Below are positions 8,389-17,125 of a stretch of 51,115 nt of DNA, piece after piece. The position numbers and the translations under genes are program-made. The notes under the pieces were generated by a model. It saw only the letters and a list, made by a program, of their open reading frames with translations. It was not told the DNA's origin and searched no databases. Source of the stretch: Planctomycetia bacterium (GTDB taxonomy: Bacteria > Planctomycetota > Phycisphaerae > Phycisphaerales > SM1A02); assembly GCA_005787685.1 (NCBI GenBank), contig SYAC01000032.1, positions 1 to 51,115 on the forward strand. The letters run 5' to 3'. How positions within the stretch are numbered: position 1 is the stretch's first letter; the number at the start of each line of letters is the position of its first letter.

Positions 8389-8715
8389 TTACACCGCGTT
8401 AATTGCTTCTGTCAGAACAGCTTTTGAAACCAATCCATTCCACTTTTTGACAATCTGGCCTTGCTTGAAAAGAAAGACCGTTGGAATGCTTTGAATGCCG
8501 TACTGCATTGCGATATTGCGATGATGGTCAATGTCAACCTTGCCTACTTTCAGTTTGCCCTTGGTTTCCTCTGCAAGTTGATCAATGGTTGGTCCAAGCA
8601 TGCGACATGGTTGGCACCATTCGGCCCAAAAATCCACCAACACTGGGACGGTGCTCTTTAAAACTTCGGCCTCGAAATTGGCGTCGGTGAATTCAACTGT
8701 GTTTGGGCTTGCCAT
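8389..8715 (-). CDS. trxA: Thioredoxin
   Basis: This 108-residue classical thioredoxin is a cytoplasmic disulfide reductant kept reduced by thioredoxin reductase. The active site is WCQPC (Cys34, Cys37) rather than the usual WCGPC. The cis-proline is in SIPT (Pro78), and FWAEWC, KVDIDHH and IPTVFLFKQGQ follow the family pattern. Length is normal. It lies downstream of folP on the same strand with a 79-base gap, so it may be read from its own promoter. The Gly-to-Gln change in the active-site dipeptide would tune redox potential. No thioredoxin reductase gene is nearby. Confidence 0.96.
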   Translation of the reverse strand: MASPNTVEFTDANFEAEVLKSTVPVLVDFWAEWCQPCRMLGPTIDQLAEETKGKLKVGKVDIDHHRNIAMQYGIQSIPTVFLFKQGQIVKKWNGLVSKAVLTEAINAV

Positions 8716-8794
8716 GTGTGCTTCCTGGGTGTGGACAATGTGTCCAAAATTTGTTTGAACCGCCAGCGGACCTTCCGATGACGATTACCAAATA

Positions 8795-9679
8795 CTAGCA
8801 AGCACCAACAGCCAAGCAAATATGCAGTAATTGCGCATGCTCGGCAACATCATGAACCCGCAGAATGGCCGCGCCCTGTTGAATGGCAATACCCGCCGCC
8901 GCAATCGATGCGGGTAATCGCTCGCTTGGTTGCTGACCGCCACACACCGCGCCTAGAAAACTTTTTCGGCTTAGGCTTGCCATGACTGGAAATCCGCTGG
9001 CAGCAATTTCATTGAAGCGCTGAAGCAACTCAAAATTTTGCTGGACTGTTTTTCCAAATCCAAATCCTGGATCAATCACAATGCATTGGCGCGAAACGCC
9101 GGCCGATTGGGCGCGCTGCGTAAGAAATAAAAGTTTTTCAAGCACATCGCGCGTCACATTGTTGTAATGCGGAGGAGATACATATGCATCGCTGTACTGG
9201 TCTTGACCCGGAGCGCACAAGCGATGCATAAGAATCACGCCCGCGCCATGCGTGGCCGCGATACGCAACAATTCGGGGTCTTCCTCGCCGCCGCTCACAT
9301 CGTTCACAATGTTTGCACCAGCATTGAGGGCCGCCAAGGCCACTGGCCCCAGCGTGGTATCGATACTGATTGGAATTTGGCTATGTTGGCGCAGTTGTTG
9401 GATGACCGGTTCAACGCGTCGAATTTGCTCCAAGGCCTCAACGCGCGCCGCGCCGGGACGCGTGCTTTCTCCGCCAATATCTAGCATGTCCGCGCCTTGG
9501 TCGATCATGCGCTTTCCGTGTTCAACTGCCTGGCTGGTGGTGGCGAATAGTCCCCCGTCGGAAAAGGAATCAGGCGTGCAATTGAGGATGCCCGCGAACA
9601 ACGGCCGTGTTGTAAATGACAACGGCGCGTGCGCGGCCACATGCCACTGCGGCAAGGATGATCTTTGAAATTGCGTCAC
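8795..9679 (-). CDS. folP: Dihydropteroate synthase
   Basis: FolP joins p-aminobenzoate to 6-hydroxymethyl-dihydropterin pyrophosphate to make dihydropteroate, and is the sulfonamide target. Of 294 residues, the signatures are GILNCTPDSFSDGG (30-43), GGESTRPGA (about 73-81), SIDTT, NIVNDVSGG, DPGFGFGKT, SLSRKSFLGAV and the C-terminal ILRVHDV with its phosphate-binding RVH. All expected catalytic elements are present. The ATG overlaps the stop of the upstream secreted-protein gene by four bases, so translation is likely coupled. No other folate genes (folK, folB, pabA) are adjacent. Confidence 0.97.
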   Translation of the reverse strand: MTQFQRSSLPQWHVAAHAPLSFTTRPLFAGILNCTPDSFSDGGLFATTSQAVEHGKRMIDQGADMLDIGGESTRPGAARVEALEQIRRVEPVIQQLRQHSQIPISIDTTLGPVALAALNAGANIVNDVSGGEEDPELLRIAATHGAGVILMHRLCAPGQDQYSDAYVSPPHYNNVTRDVLEKLLFLTQRAQSAGVSRQCIVIDPGFGFGKTVQQNFELLQRFNEIAASGFPVMASLSRKSFLGAVCGGQQPSERLPASIAAAGIAIQQGAAILRVHDVAEHAQLLHICLAVGAC

Positions 9680-11583
9680 GGATTGTTTGGCGTTGGCGTC
9701 ATCGTCTTCGGATTTTTTTTCGGCTCCATGGGCGTAGCGTTATCCGAAGCGGATTTTGGATCGCTTGCAGGCGATGTTTCGGACTGATCGTCTTGCTCAT
9801 CTTCCTCAACTTGATTGCGATCCGCGACCGCCGTGACAGCGACACCAATGACATTAGTTGGAATCATGGTTGAAGTTTCAATTTTTCCACCATTCACACA
9901 AAGCGCGAAGGCGATCGGTTCCAAATCGGGCGGCGCGTCTGGAAGTTCAAATCCGCCAACTGGAAACATGTTGGCGGCTTGGCGCACAACATTCAACAGC
10001 GATCCAACTCCAATAAACGCAAGCGCGTCAGGCTTGGGCATCATCCAAGCGCGTAGCGCGGTGATGACCGGATCGGTTTCCAAAGAGTTTGCACCAGCCG
10101 CAGTTTTGGCTGCTTTTTCAAGCACATCGGGCCGCTGGCTAAAGGTCACAAAAACGCCGTCGGGAAATGTTTTCACAAACCCATTTGGACCCTTTGGTCC
10201 GAAGACCAATGAGCGGGCCATGCGTTGCATTGGATTGGCTTTACGCGCGGGCTGACCATTCTTTGGAAGCGGAATATCTTTCATGGCGTACGCGTTGGTG
10301 GTGATGGTGTTTTTTAACACGCGGTCTTTTTCCCAAGTCACCTCGCGCATTTGTCCATCCACTTCGCCTGAAAGCGAAAGCATCCATTGCTCTAAAATGG
10401 AATTGACCTTCGCGCTATCGGTGGTGGAAATCCACAACATTGCGTCGTTCAAAATACCGCCGCCCACAACACCAAGTTTGCTGGGATAGATAGCGAACTG
10501 GATTGCGCTGGAAATATTTTTATTTTGTTCAAGCCATGCTGGAACTTGCTCGCCGCCTGGAATCTGTGCCGCAAGATCCAAAAAGGCTTGGGTTCCGCCA
10601 AGGCCGTCCATATCAGCCGCGGCGGCCATAACAAATGGTCCGCGCGGCAATCGGTTTAGATTGACACCAGCATGTACTCCTCCACGCGCAGATTTTCCCA
10701 ACTCGCTAGCTGGATCAAGCACCGCGTACGAGCGAAGCAACACACCAAGTGGATCAATGTCAATGCTTAGGACTCCATCCGTCAAGCCCTGCATAAGTTT
10801 GCTCACGCGAGCGCGGGCAGAAGAATCTTGCGCAGGAACTTTGGTATCCGCCGGGGAATTATCTTTTTCTTTGGCAGCGGCAAGGTTTTGCACCAACGCG
10901 ACCTCTGCTTGCTGACTGCCTTTTTGTATATCCGCCAATGATTGCGGCCCCGCCCACAGGCCAATTTCGCCATCACAAAGGACGGCAAATCCCCGCTCGC
11001 CCAAGCGTGTTTGCAAACGCTCCGCCAAACCTGGCTTGGGCGCGTAAGAGCGAGCAAGCTCTGGATTTTCACTGATGACCACAAAGCCCTGCATATTTTT
11101 TGCGTAGACCGTTTGACCGCGCCACTCAAACGCATCGGGCGCAACGATTGGAGTGGCCTGCAAATTCGAGTGGAGAAATTGCGCGTTGTCCGTGGTTGGA
11201 ATCAGCGCGCACCACCGCAGTGATTGATCCGCGGCCACCATAAACCACACGACAAATGCGCCACCATCATTCATGCCCGGACCTATACCAAATTGGCTCT
11301 TGAGCAAATCGAGCGGCTTCATTTCTGTCAACGCTTGCATGCGTTGTAGTTTTGCGGCAAGCTCGCCCATGTCCTCGCCCAATGATTTTGCGTCTGGGAC
11401 AACCGCAAGGCTAACGGCATCAATAGGCGCCATGTCAATGGCTTTTTGAAATGCGGCCACGCCAGGCGTGCGCCGAACAGGCGACTGATTTTGCGCGAGT
11501 GCCTGTGAGGCGCAACACGCCACGCAAAGGATCGTCAAAACCTGCGAAACATTCTGAATATGAAATTGTATGGGGTAATACAT
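9676..11583 (-). CDS. Large secreted protein of unknown function
   Basis: I chose the ATG at 11583. A TTG five codons upstream keeps the frame but is not needed. The 635-residue product has a Sec signal ending CCASQALAQ. The body has no motif I can assign. It has repeated beta-rich segments with phrases such as VSLAVVPDAKSLG, GAFVVWFMVAAD and GPFVMAAAADMDGLGG, and a charged, low-complexity C-terminus rich in Asp, Ser, Pro and Lys. Large secreted proteins of this style are common in planctomycetes, but I cannot name a family. It overlaps folP by four bases (ATGA), so the two are almost certainly co-translated, although no functional link to folate is evident. Confidence 0.75.
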   Translation of the reverse strand: MYYPIQFHIQNVSQVLTILCVACCASQALAQNQSPVRRTPGVAAFQKAIDMAPIDAVSLAVVPDAKSLGEDMGELAAKLQRMQALTEMKPLDLLKSQFGIGPGMNDGGAFVVWFMVAADQSLRWCALIPTTDNAQFLHSNLQATPIVAPDAFEWRGQTVYAKNMQGFVVISENPELARSYAPKPGLAERLQTRLGERGFAVLCDGEIGLWAGPQSLADIQKGSQQAEVALVQNLAAAKEKDNSPADTKVPAQDSSARARVSKLMQGLTDGVLSIDIDPLGVLLRSYAVLDPASELGKSARGGVHAGVNLNRLPRGPFVMAAAADMDGLGGTQAFLDLAAQIPGGEQVPAWLEQNKNISSAIQFAIYPSKLGVVGGGILNDAMLWISTTDSAKVNSILEQWMLSLSGEVDGQMREVTWEKDRVLKNTITTNAYAMKDIPLPKNGQPARKANPMQRMARSLVFGPKGPNGFVKTFPDGVFVTFSQRPDVLEKAAKTAAGANSLETDPVITALRAWMMPKPDALAFIGVGSLLNVVRQAANMFPVGGFELPDAPPDLEPIAFALCVNGGKIETSTMIPTNVIGVAVTAVADRNQVEEDEQDDQSETSPASDPKSASDNATPMEPKKNPKTMTPTPNNP

Positions 11584-11725
11584 GTTGGATCTTTTCAATA
11601 GTGAGGGTTGGTGTATTTCAATCCGTAACCAAACAAAATGCGCCGCTTCATGGGGTCAAGAACCGCGCGGAAATTTTAGCGGGTAGACCCTGTATGAAAC
11701 CTGTCGAAACAACTACTGTACGGCA

Positions 11726-12913
11726 GTGTTGACCAGCGAAACAATCACATGGTCTATTTCTGGCGCGCTGCTTGTAGGGGCGGTGGCGGCCGCTTTAGCC
11801 TGGCTGTTGCGCGCGGCGGGTTGGAAAAATTCATGGATCACTGCGGGAATATGCGTGGGAGTGTTCTTTGGACCGCTGTGCTGCGCCCACGTTTTTCCAG
11901 ACTTTTACAACACGTGCGTGGACGGATGCGCCGAAAGCCGCATGGAGTTATTGCGTTCGCAACGAGCGCGGGTGGCGCTTGATCTAGCGTCTGCCAGCAC
12001 AAAAACCATACCCGACGAATCTTTGATTGTGGAACTTGATGCTTGGCAACAATCCGCGTTGATTCGTCTTGCCCAAAACCGTGTTGAATTTAATTATGGC
12101 GCGTTGTGGATCACGGCCCTGTTCACGGCCGCTGTCACACTGACGCGCTCTCCCATGTCAGGACGCGTTTGCTGGTGGCGCGGCGGAGGTTTGGCCATTG
12201 GTGTATGGACGGTTCTCATTCCAATCTCATCTATATTCTTGATCGCGCAAATTGAAACGCGCGAAACCGTGACCACTTGGAGTTTGGTTGCTGCAGCAAT
12301 CATTGCTTTTGGCGCGGCAGTGCCAGCTGGAAGAGAACGCTGGACCGTAATGGGATTGTTGGGCAAAGATTCGGAATCATTTGACGCCGCCCGCGGAACA
12401 GTGGGATTTATTTCGCTCGCGGTCGCGTGCGTCGCAGTCTGGGGAATGGATTTTGATTCGGCGGCCGTGTGGGTACTTCCATGGGGCACCATGTTTGCGG
12501 CCTGGGGATTGCGGGATCATGTTGGCAAATTTGCAACGCAGTGCGCTGGACCCGCGGCCGGCGCGGCGGTTGCTATTGCGCTGTCACGGATAGAGGTGAT
12601 GGATGAATTTCGATTCTCCCCAACAGTGTTTCTGTATTTCGCCGCAGAAGATTTGCGCTGGATAGCCGCTTCCATTGGATTTGCGCTGACTCTGGGGGTT
12701 CCTTGGTTGCGATCCTTGCGGATTTCCCTTGCAATTTCAAGCGCACCCTTGCCTCAGGCGGCGCTGGCTTCAACCGCGCTCATGATTGGGGTGCTTCCAA
12801 CATGGTTGGGCTTGTCGTTGGTTGTTTCGGCGGCATTTACCGAGTCGCTGTTGCCACTTCGACATCGAACAACCAAACAGTTGGACCAAATGATTCACGC
12901 CAAGTCCCAGTGA
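11726..12913 (+). CDS. Multi-pass membrane protein, function unknown
   Basis: The 395-residue protein has about eight to ten hydrophobic segments, for example ISGALLVGAVAAALAWLL, ITAGICVGVFFGPLCCA, GLAIGVWTVLIPISSIFLIA and AALASTALMIGVLPTWLGLSLVV. A soluble helical loop at about 70-125 separates the first pair from the rest. It contains two Cys near CVDGCAESR and the preceding GPLCCAHVFPDFYNTC. No transporter or enzyme signature is visible. The start is GTG 11726 or TTG 11729; no ATG is available near the first membrane segment. It diverges from the large secreted-protein gene and converges on the glutathione peroxidase gene. Confidence 0.7.
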   Translation: MLTSETITWSISGALLVGAVAAALAWLLRAAGWKNSWITAGICVGVFFGPLCCAHVFPDFYNTCVDGCAESRMELLRSQRARVALDLASASTKTIPDESLIVELDAWQQSALIRLAQNRVEFNYGALWITALFTAAVTLTRSPMSGRVCWWRGGGLAIGVWTVLIPISSIFLIAQIETRETVTTWSLVAAAIIAFGAAVPAGRERWTVMGLLGKDSESFDAARGTVGFISLAVACVAVWGMDFDSAAVWVLPWGTMFAAWGLRDHVGKFATQCAGPAAGAAVAIALSRIEVMDEFRFSPTVFLYFAAEDLRWIAASIGFALTLGVPWLRSLRISLAISSAPLPQAALASTALMIGVLPTWLGLSLVVSAAFTESLLPLRHRTTKQLDQMIHAKSQ

Positions 12914-12957
12914 GGGATCACTTGTGCAGCGGTAGGTTGGGTTGGTTCACCAAGGAT

Positions 12958-13578
12958 TTACGCGGGCTTGGGGCTGGCTGTCGCGGGTGAAGTGATTCCC
13001 AAAGCTTGCTCAATTGCTTGTTCCAAAGTTTTGTCTTGCGGCGTCACAGTGCTGGGATAAAAAGCAATTGGTTGACCGTCCTTGCTCACGAGATATTTGC
13101 TGAAATTCCAGCCCGGAAGTTTTCCAGTGCGCGTACCAAGAAATTCATACATTTCACTTTGACCAGCCCCAGCCTTGGTTTGTTCCTTGGACAACATTGG
13201 AAATGTCACCGAATATTTGGTGGAGCAGAATTCCTTGATTTCTTTTTCGCTGCCGGGCTCTTGAGAGCCAAAGTCGTTGCTGGGAATTCCAAGAACAACA
13301 AGACCCTTGTCTTTGTAGGTGTCATACAACTTTTGCAAGCCGGCATATTGACCTGTGAAACCACAACGGCTTGCGACATTGACCACCAACACAACCTTGC
13401 CTTTGTATTGGGAAAGGTTTGCCGGCGCGCCATCGATCGTGGTGGCTTGAATTGAATACATGTTGCGGTCCTTCCATTTGGTGACAAGTTCGGCACTTTG
13501 CGGCGCGGTTTGAGCGCATGCAAATCCAGTTACGGCAGCGATGGCTCCCAATATTGATTTAACAAGTGTGTTTTTCAT
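12958..13578 (-). CDS. Exported glutathione peroxidase family protein
   Basis: This peroxidase reduces hydrogen or lipid peroxides, usually with thioredoxin as donor in Cys-type bacterial members. The 206-residue precursor has an N-terminal signal (LGAIAAVTGFACA-Q), so the enzyme is periplasmic. Motifs are VVNVASRCGFTGQYAGL with the peroxidatic Cys72, LGIPSNDFGSQEPGS and GWNFSKYLV. Together these give the Cys/Trp/Asn part of the catalytic set. The usual NQFG is NDFG, a variant often seen in bacterial homologues. A signal peptide on this family is less common than the cytoplasmic form. The gene stands alone between a convergent membrane-protein gene and a divergent TPR gene. Confidence 0.9.
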   Translation of the reverse strand: MKNTLVKSILGAIAAVTGFACAQTAPQSAELVTKWKDRNMYSIQATTIDGAPANLSQYKGKVVLVVNVASRCGFTGQYAGLQKLYDTYKDKGLVVLGIPSNDFGSQEPGSEKEIKEFCSTKYSVTFPMLSKEQTKAGAGQSEMYEFLGTRTGKLPGWNFSKYLVSKDGQPIAFYPSTVTPQDKTLEQAIEQALGITSPATASPKPA

Positions 13579-13641
13579 AATTATTTGTTCGATCGCAATC
13601 GTAACGCAGATTCACCACATTGAATTGGTTACTATTTCCTT

Positions 13642-15453
13642 GTGATTCAACCCATTGGCAATACTGTGAAATCGGTCATTCCGCCGCCAGGGCCGCTGGT
13701 GACCGTTGATTTCAAGGAGCCACGATCACAAGTGATTCTCAATCGCGTGCGCCACAATGTGGCTTTGTGGGCCGACGCGGACCGCACAATGAAGCGTGCC
13801 ACTGATGCGATTCAAACCGCGGATCGTTTGCTGGGTGGAGGTCCGGGGGCCATGGGCGCGGAATTTCGCCCGACTGGTCGCAAAGTGCTTCGACTCAATG
13901 CAATTACGGACGAGGAACCGCTTTGGATTATTGGCGATGTGCGCGGCGATGTACTTGCGCTTGAAACTGCTCTTTGTTTTATTGACGAAGCCACTGAAAT
14001 CGGCCGTTTGCCCCAAATAGTTTTTCTTGGTGACTTGATGGGTGGAATGTTGGGTGACGTGGCCTGCCTATCGATTGCCCTTGAACGATTTGCCGCCGCA
14101 CCAACGCGGACAATTCTGTTAGCTGGCGATCGTGAGCTTGCATTAAGTGCTTCCATGACCGGGCATTCCAATGATCGAAATCCGCGCAACTTGGCTGACA
14201 TGCCTGTTCAACCCACGCAAGGAAAGGCATTGCAAATTCTTACGCGCGCGTTTTCACAACTTGTGCCAAAGCTTCCGGTAGCGGCAATTTGCCCCAGTGG
14301 AATTTTGTTGGCGCACAGCGCCCCTGGGCGCGCATCTATTTTGGCCGACATTCAAAGCGCCGCTGCTTTGGAAGCGCAACCCGATGCTTTACGCGCGTTC
14401 GCATTTGATCGACTTCACCCACGCGACGCGCATGTTGCGCCCACTGGAAACAGTGGCGGTGAAATAATTGGGTCGCAAGATTTCGCGGATTCCATGCATG
14501 CGCTTCATCGAATATTTGAAATGCCAGTAGAACGCATGGTGCGTGGCCAAGATTCGGCGCCCGAAGGACATCGGTGGTTTCGTCATTATGGCGATGGCGT
14601 GTTGTTGACCATTACCACCATGACGGATGTGCTTGCCAGCGAAGCGGGTGGCGGCCGAAGAAAGCCCTGCGTCGCGCGGTTAAAGGCCGGGCGATTGCGT
14701 GTGGTTCGCTTTGAAATTCCAGAGGACATTGCAATTTCCGCCGATCAAATTTTCCCGCGTGGCGCGCCCGCCACTCCCTTGCATATTGCCGCGTCACAAT
14801 CGAAACCCGCCGCAAGTTCATCGGCAATTTCACCACTGTTGATGGGGTCAACACAAACAGTCGAGTCGAACAAAAACAATGTTTTGATCATGGTCGAATC
14901 ACAGGCAGCGCAAGTTCATTTTGAGCGCGGTGTGCGACTTCTTTCGGCTAGAGCGTGGCCAGGCGCGCGCCAGGCTTTTCAAGAAGCCACGGCGGCATCC
15001 GCTGACATCAATGCCTGTTTGCTCAACGAGTCGGTGGCGTGTTTGTGCATGGGGTTGCCAGGTCATCAAGATGCTTTACGGTTGTGCCGCGGCTTGTTGT
15101 TTAAAAATTCAGCAAACGCGCACGCTTATTTCAACATGGGGGTTTCATATTTAACCAACGAGCGAAACCCCATAGAAGCCGGTCGCGCATTTCGAATGGT
15201 TACTCAATTATTGCCCGCCTTCAGCGATGGTTGGTGGGGACTTGGATTAGCGTTCTCGCTTCGCGCGGATCGCCGCGGCTCGCAGGATGCTTTCGCCAAA
15301 GCCATCGAGTTGAAATGCCTGTTGGCAACGCCAAGTTCCATGGATGGAATTATTCCTGCGCGTGAACTCGCTTCTATATTTGAATTATTACGGGGACGAT
15401 CTCAATTTCATCCAACGCTGTCTTCTGAAATAGAGCCGCTTGCCAATGCGTGA
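13642..15453 (+). CDS. Degenerate metallophosphoesterase domain fused to TPR repeats
   Basis: The 603-residue frame opens at a GTG with no visible ribosome site, so the start is uncertain. The first conserved block is at 92. The N-terminal part (about 92-350) follows the order of PPP-type phosphoesterase motifs, but key residues are changed. GDxHG becomes GDVRG (98-102), GDxVDRG becomes GDLMGG (130-135), and GNHE becomes GDRE (162-165). The later His of LLAHSAPG (222-229) is kept. The C-terminal part (about 425-590) contains TPR-like helices such as AHAYFNMGVSYL and GWWGLGLAFSLRADRRGSQDAFAKAIEL. Metal binding is probably lost and the domain may be a scaffold. No signal peptide is seen. Function is unknown. 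Confidence 0.75.
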   Translation: MIQPIGNTVKSVIPPPGPLVTVDFKEPRSQVILNRVRHNVALWADADRTMKRATDAIQTADRLLGGGPGAMGAEFRPTGRKVLRLNAITDEEPLWIIGDVRGDVLALETALCFIDEATEIGRLPQIVFLGDLMGGMLGDVACLSIALERFAAAPTRTILLAGDRELALSASMTGHSNDRNPRNLADMPVQPTQGKALQILTRAFSQLVPKLPVAAICPSGILLAHSAPGRASILADIQSAAALEAQPDALRAFAFDRLHPRDAHVAPTGNSGGEIIGSQDFADSMHALHRIFEMPVERMVRGQDSAPEGHRWFRHYGDGVLLTITTMTDVLASEAGGGRRKPCVARLKAGRLRVVRFEIPEDIAISADQIFPRGAPATPLHIAASQSKPAASSSAISPLLMGSTQTVESNKNNVLIMVESQAAQVHFERGVRLLSARAWPGARQAFQEATAASADINACLLNESVACLCMGLPGHQDALRLCRGLLFKNSANAHAYFNMGVSYLTNERNPIEAGRAFRMVTQLLPAFSDGWWGLGLAFSLRADRRGSQDAFAKAIELKCLLATPSSMDGIIPARELASIFELLRGRSQFHPTLSSEIEPLANA

Positions 15454-15487
15454 TGTATAGGGCGCAAAGCGCGCGCTTCACTATCGC

Positions 15488-15754
15488 TCACAGTACGTAT
15501 CGAATACCCGCACAACTGCGCAACTTTTCCAAGAAATTTTGCCGTTGTGATTCGTCCATGACGGTGGTGTCCACATTCAAAGCGCACCAACGGCCGCCCG
15601 TACTCTTGCGAATTTCGCCAAGCTTGACGGGGTGATGGCCGAAGGTTTGTCGAATGGCAAGATGAATGTGAGATTCCTCGCCAGCAATCAAATTGTAACC
15701 CCAAGGGCATGGATACTCCAAATTAGCTTGTCCGATTGATTTGTCTGTGCTCAT
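15488..15754 (-). CDS. DUF493 (YbeD-like) small protein
   Basis: The 88-residue product matches the DUF493/YbeD family. It opens with an EYPCPWGYNLI strand and has a helix followed by STGGRWCALNVDTTV. It ends in the characteristic C-terminal SCAGIRYVL, equivalent to the IRMVL end of E. coli YbeD. The fold is an ACT-like ferredoxin sandwich and family function is not established. The start ATG has a GGAATGAG stretch upstream. It is convergent with the phosphoesterase-TPR gene, with a 34-base gap. The 178 bases between it and aroC are AT-rich and show nothing I can name. Confidence 0.85.
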   Translation of the reverse strand: MSTDKSIGQANLEYPCPWGYNLIAGEESHIHLAIRQTFGHHPVKLGEIRKSTGGRWCALNVDTTVMDESQRQNFLEKLRSCAGIRYVL

Positions 15755-15932
15755 CTCATTCCTCCAAACTAAATGTCAGAAGTAGAAATCAAAGGTCAAA
15801 TCAAAGTTTGATTTTTATTTCAGTTTGAATGAAATTCAAGTCGCGGTAAAAACACGCGAAAGTTGAGGTCAAATAGCTTTTTATATGCCTGAAATGAAGT
15901 ATTTATAAGTCACGCATTCGCCGTGCACTGAT

Positions 15933-17102
15933 TTAAGCCAACGGCAAGCGGCGCGCAAGTTCCATGTATGCGGTGTATGACGCCTGTACCTGCGTCATGG
16001 AATCGCCGGAAAATTTTTCTAAAAACGCGCGCGCAATTTCAAAAGCAACAACCTGCTCCATCACCACGCTGGCCGCCGCGATGGCGCTGATATCCGAGCG
16101 TTCATACGCGCTCAGAACGGATTCCTTGGTGTTTAAATCTACGCTTGGCATGCCACGCAATAGAGTGCTAATTGGCTTCATGGTTCCCGTAACCACCACC
16201 GGCATTCCATTGGTCATGCCGCCCTCAAGTCCACCAGCGTTGTTCGTGGGCCGTGTAAATCCAAGATGCGATTCGTTCTTCTTGGATGCGTCAAAGTGAA
16301 TTGCGTCATGCACTTGGCTACCTGTGCGGAACGCGCAATCGCGTCCAAGACCAATTTCAACAGCTTTGAAAGCTTGAATACCCATCACGGCGCCGGCTAA
16401 GCGGGAGTCCAATCGCTCATGCCACTGCGCGCATGAACCAAGACCAATTGGACAATTGAACACATGCGCTTGCACAAGTCCGCCAACCGTGTCCTTGTCC
16501 ACCTTTGCTTTATGAATGTGATCAACCAGCCGCGCGCTGGTTACGGCGCAGGGAACGGAAACATCGCTGGCGTTGCGCGCGGCAAGTTGCGCGGGCCATG
16601 AATGCGCCGTGACTTCGCCGCTCCAAAGCACATCAAGCGCGCCGCGCACAAATCCAAAGGTTTGAATGCCAAATTGCCGCAAAAAACAATTGGCAAGCGC
16701 GCCAGCGGCTACGCGTGCCGCGGTCTCGCGCGCACTGGCTCGCTCCAGCGTTTCGCGGCAATCGGTGGTGAGCCACTTCACGCTGCCGGCAAGATCGGCG
16801 TGACCAGGCCGTGGGCGGAAAACGGAAGGCGTTTTTGCCGCGTCATCAAGTCGATTGTCTTGGTTTGGTATTCGCATGGCAATGGGACCACCCATGGACA
16901 CGCCGCGGCGAACGCCGGAAATAAATTCAGCATTGTCATTTTCCATTCGTTGACGTGCGCCGCGGCCGTAACCCGCTTGGCGCCGCTGCAACTCGCCATT
17001 GATGAACTCGCTATCAATGCAAAGACCGGCGGGAATTCCCTCAACAACGGCCAACATTCCTGGCCCATGACTTTCACCAGCAGTGATATATCGCAATGTC
17101 AT
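15933..17102 (-). CDS. aroC: Chorismate synthase
   Basis: AroC converts 5-enolpyruvylshikimate-3-phosphate to chorismate using reduced FMN. At 389 residues it is of normal length. Signatures are the N-terminal RYITAGESHGPGM, GRGARQRMENDNAEF, GGPIAMRIPNQDN, RPGHADLAG, the RASARETAARVAAGA segment, and the C-terminal NNAGGLEGGMTNGMP and MKPISTL. All conserved His and Arg positions in these blocks look intact. It lies 23 bases downstream of an MFS transporter gene, which itself overlaps aroDE, so the three form one operon for late shikimate-pathway steps. aroA, aroB and aroK are not in this window. Confidence 0.97.
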   Translation of the reverse strand: MTLRYITAGESHGPGMLAVVEGIPAGLCIDSEFINGELQRRQAGYGRGARQRMENDNAEFISGVRRGVSMGGPIAMRIPNQDNRLDDAAKTPSVFRPRPGHADLAGSVKWLTTDCRETLERASARETAARVAAGALANCFLRQFGIQTFGFVRGALDVLWSGEVTAHSWPAQLAARNASDVSVPCAVTSARLVDHIHKAKVDKDTVGGLVQAHVFNCPIGLGSCAQWHERLDSRLAGAVMGIQAFKAVEIGLGRDCAFRTGSQVHDAIHFDASKKNESHLGFTRPTNNAGGLEGGMTNGMPVVVTGTMKPISTLLRGMPSVDLNTKESVLSAYERSDISAIAAASVVMEQVVAFEIARAFLEKFSGDSMTQVQASYTAYMELARRLPLA

Positions 17103-17125
17103 GCACGCATCATACGAAGGCGTGA

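Noticed and set aside
9616-11732. Several plus-strand ORFs opposite the large secreted-protein gene
   Set aside because: They are Ser/Pro/Arg-rich shadows of the minus-strand gene with no start context or domain.
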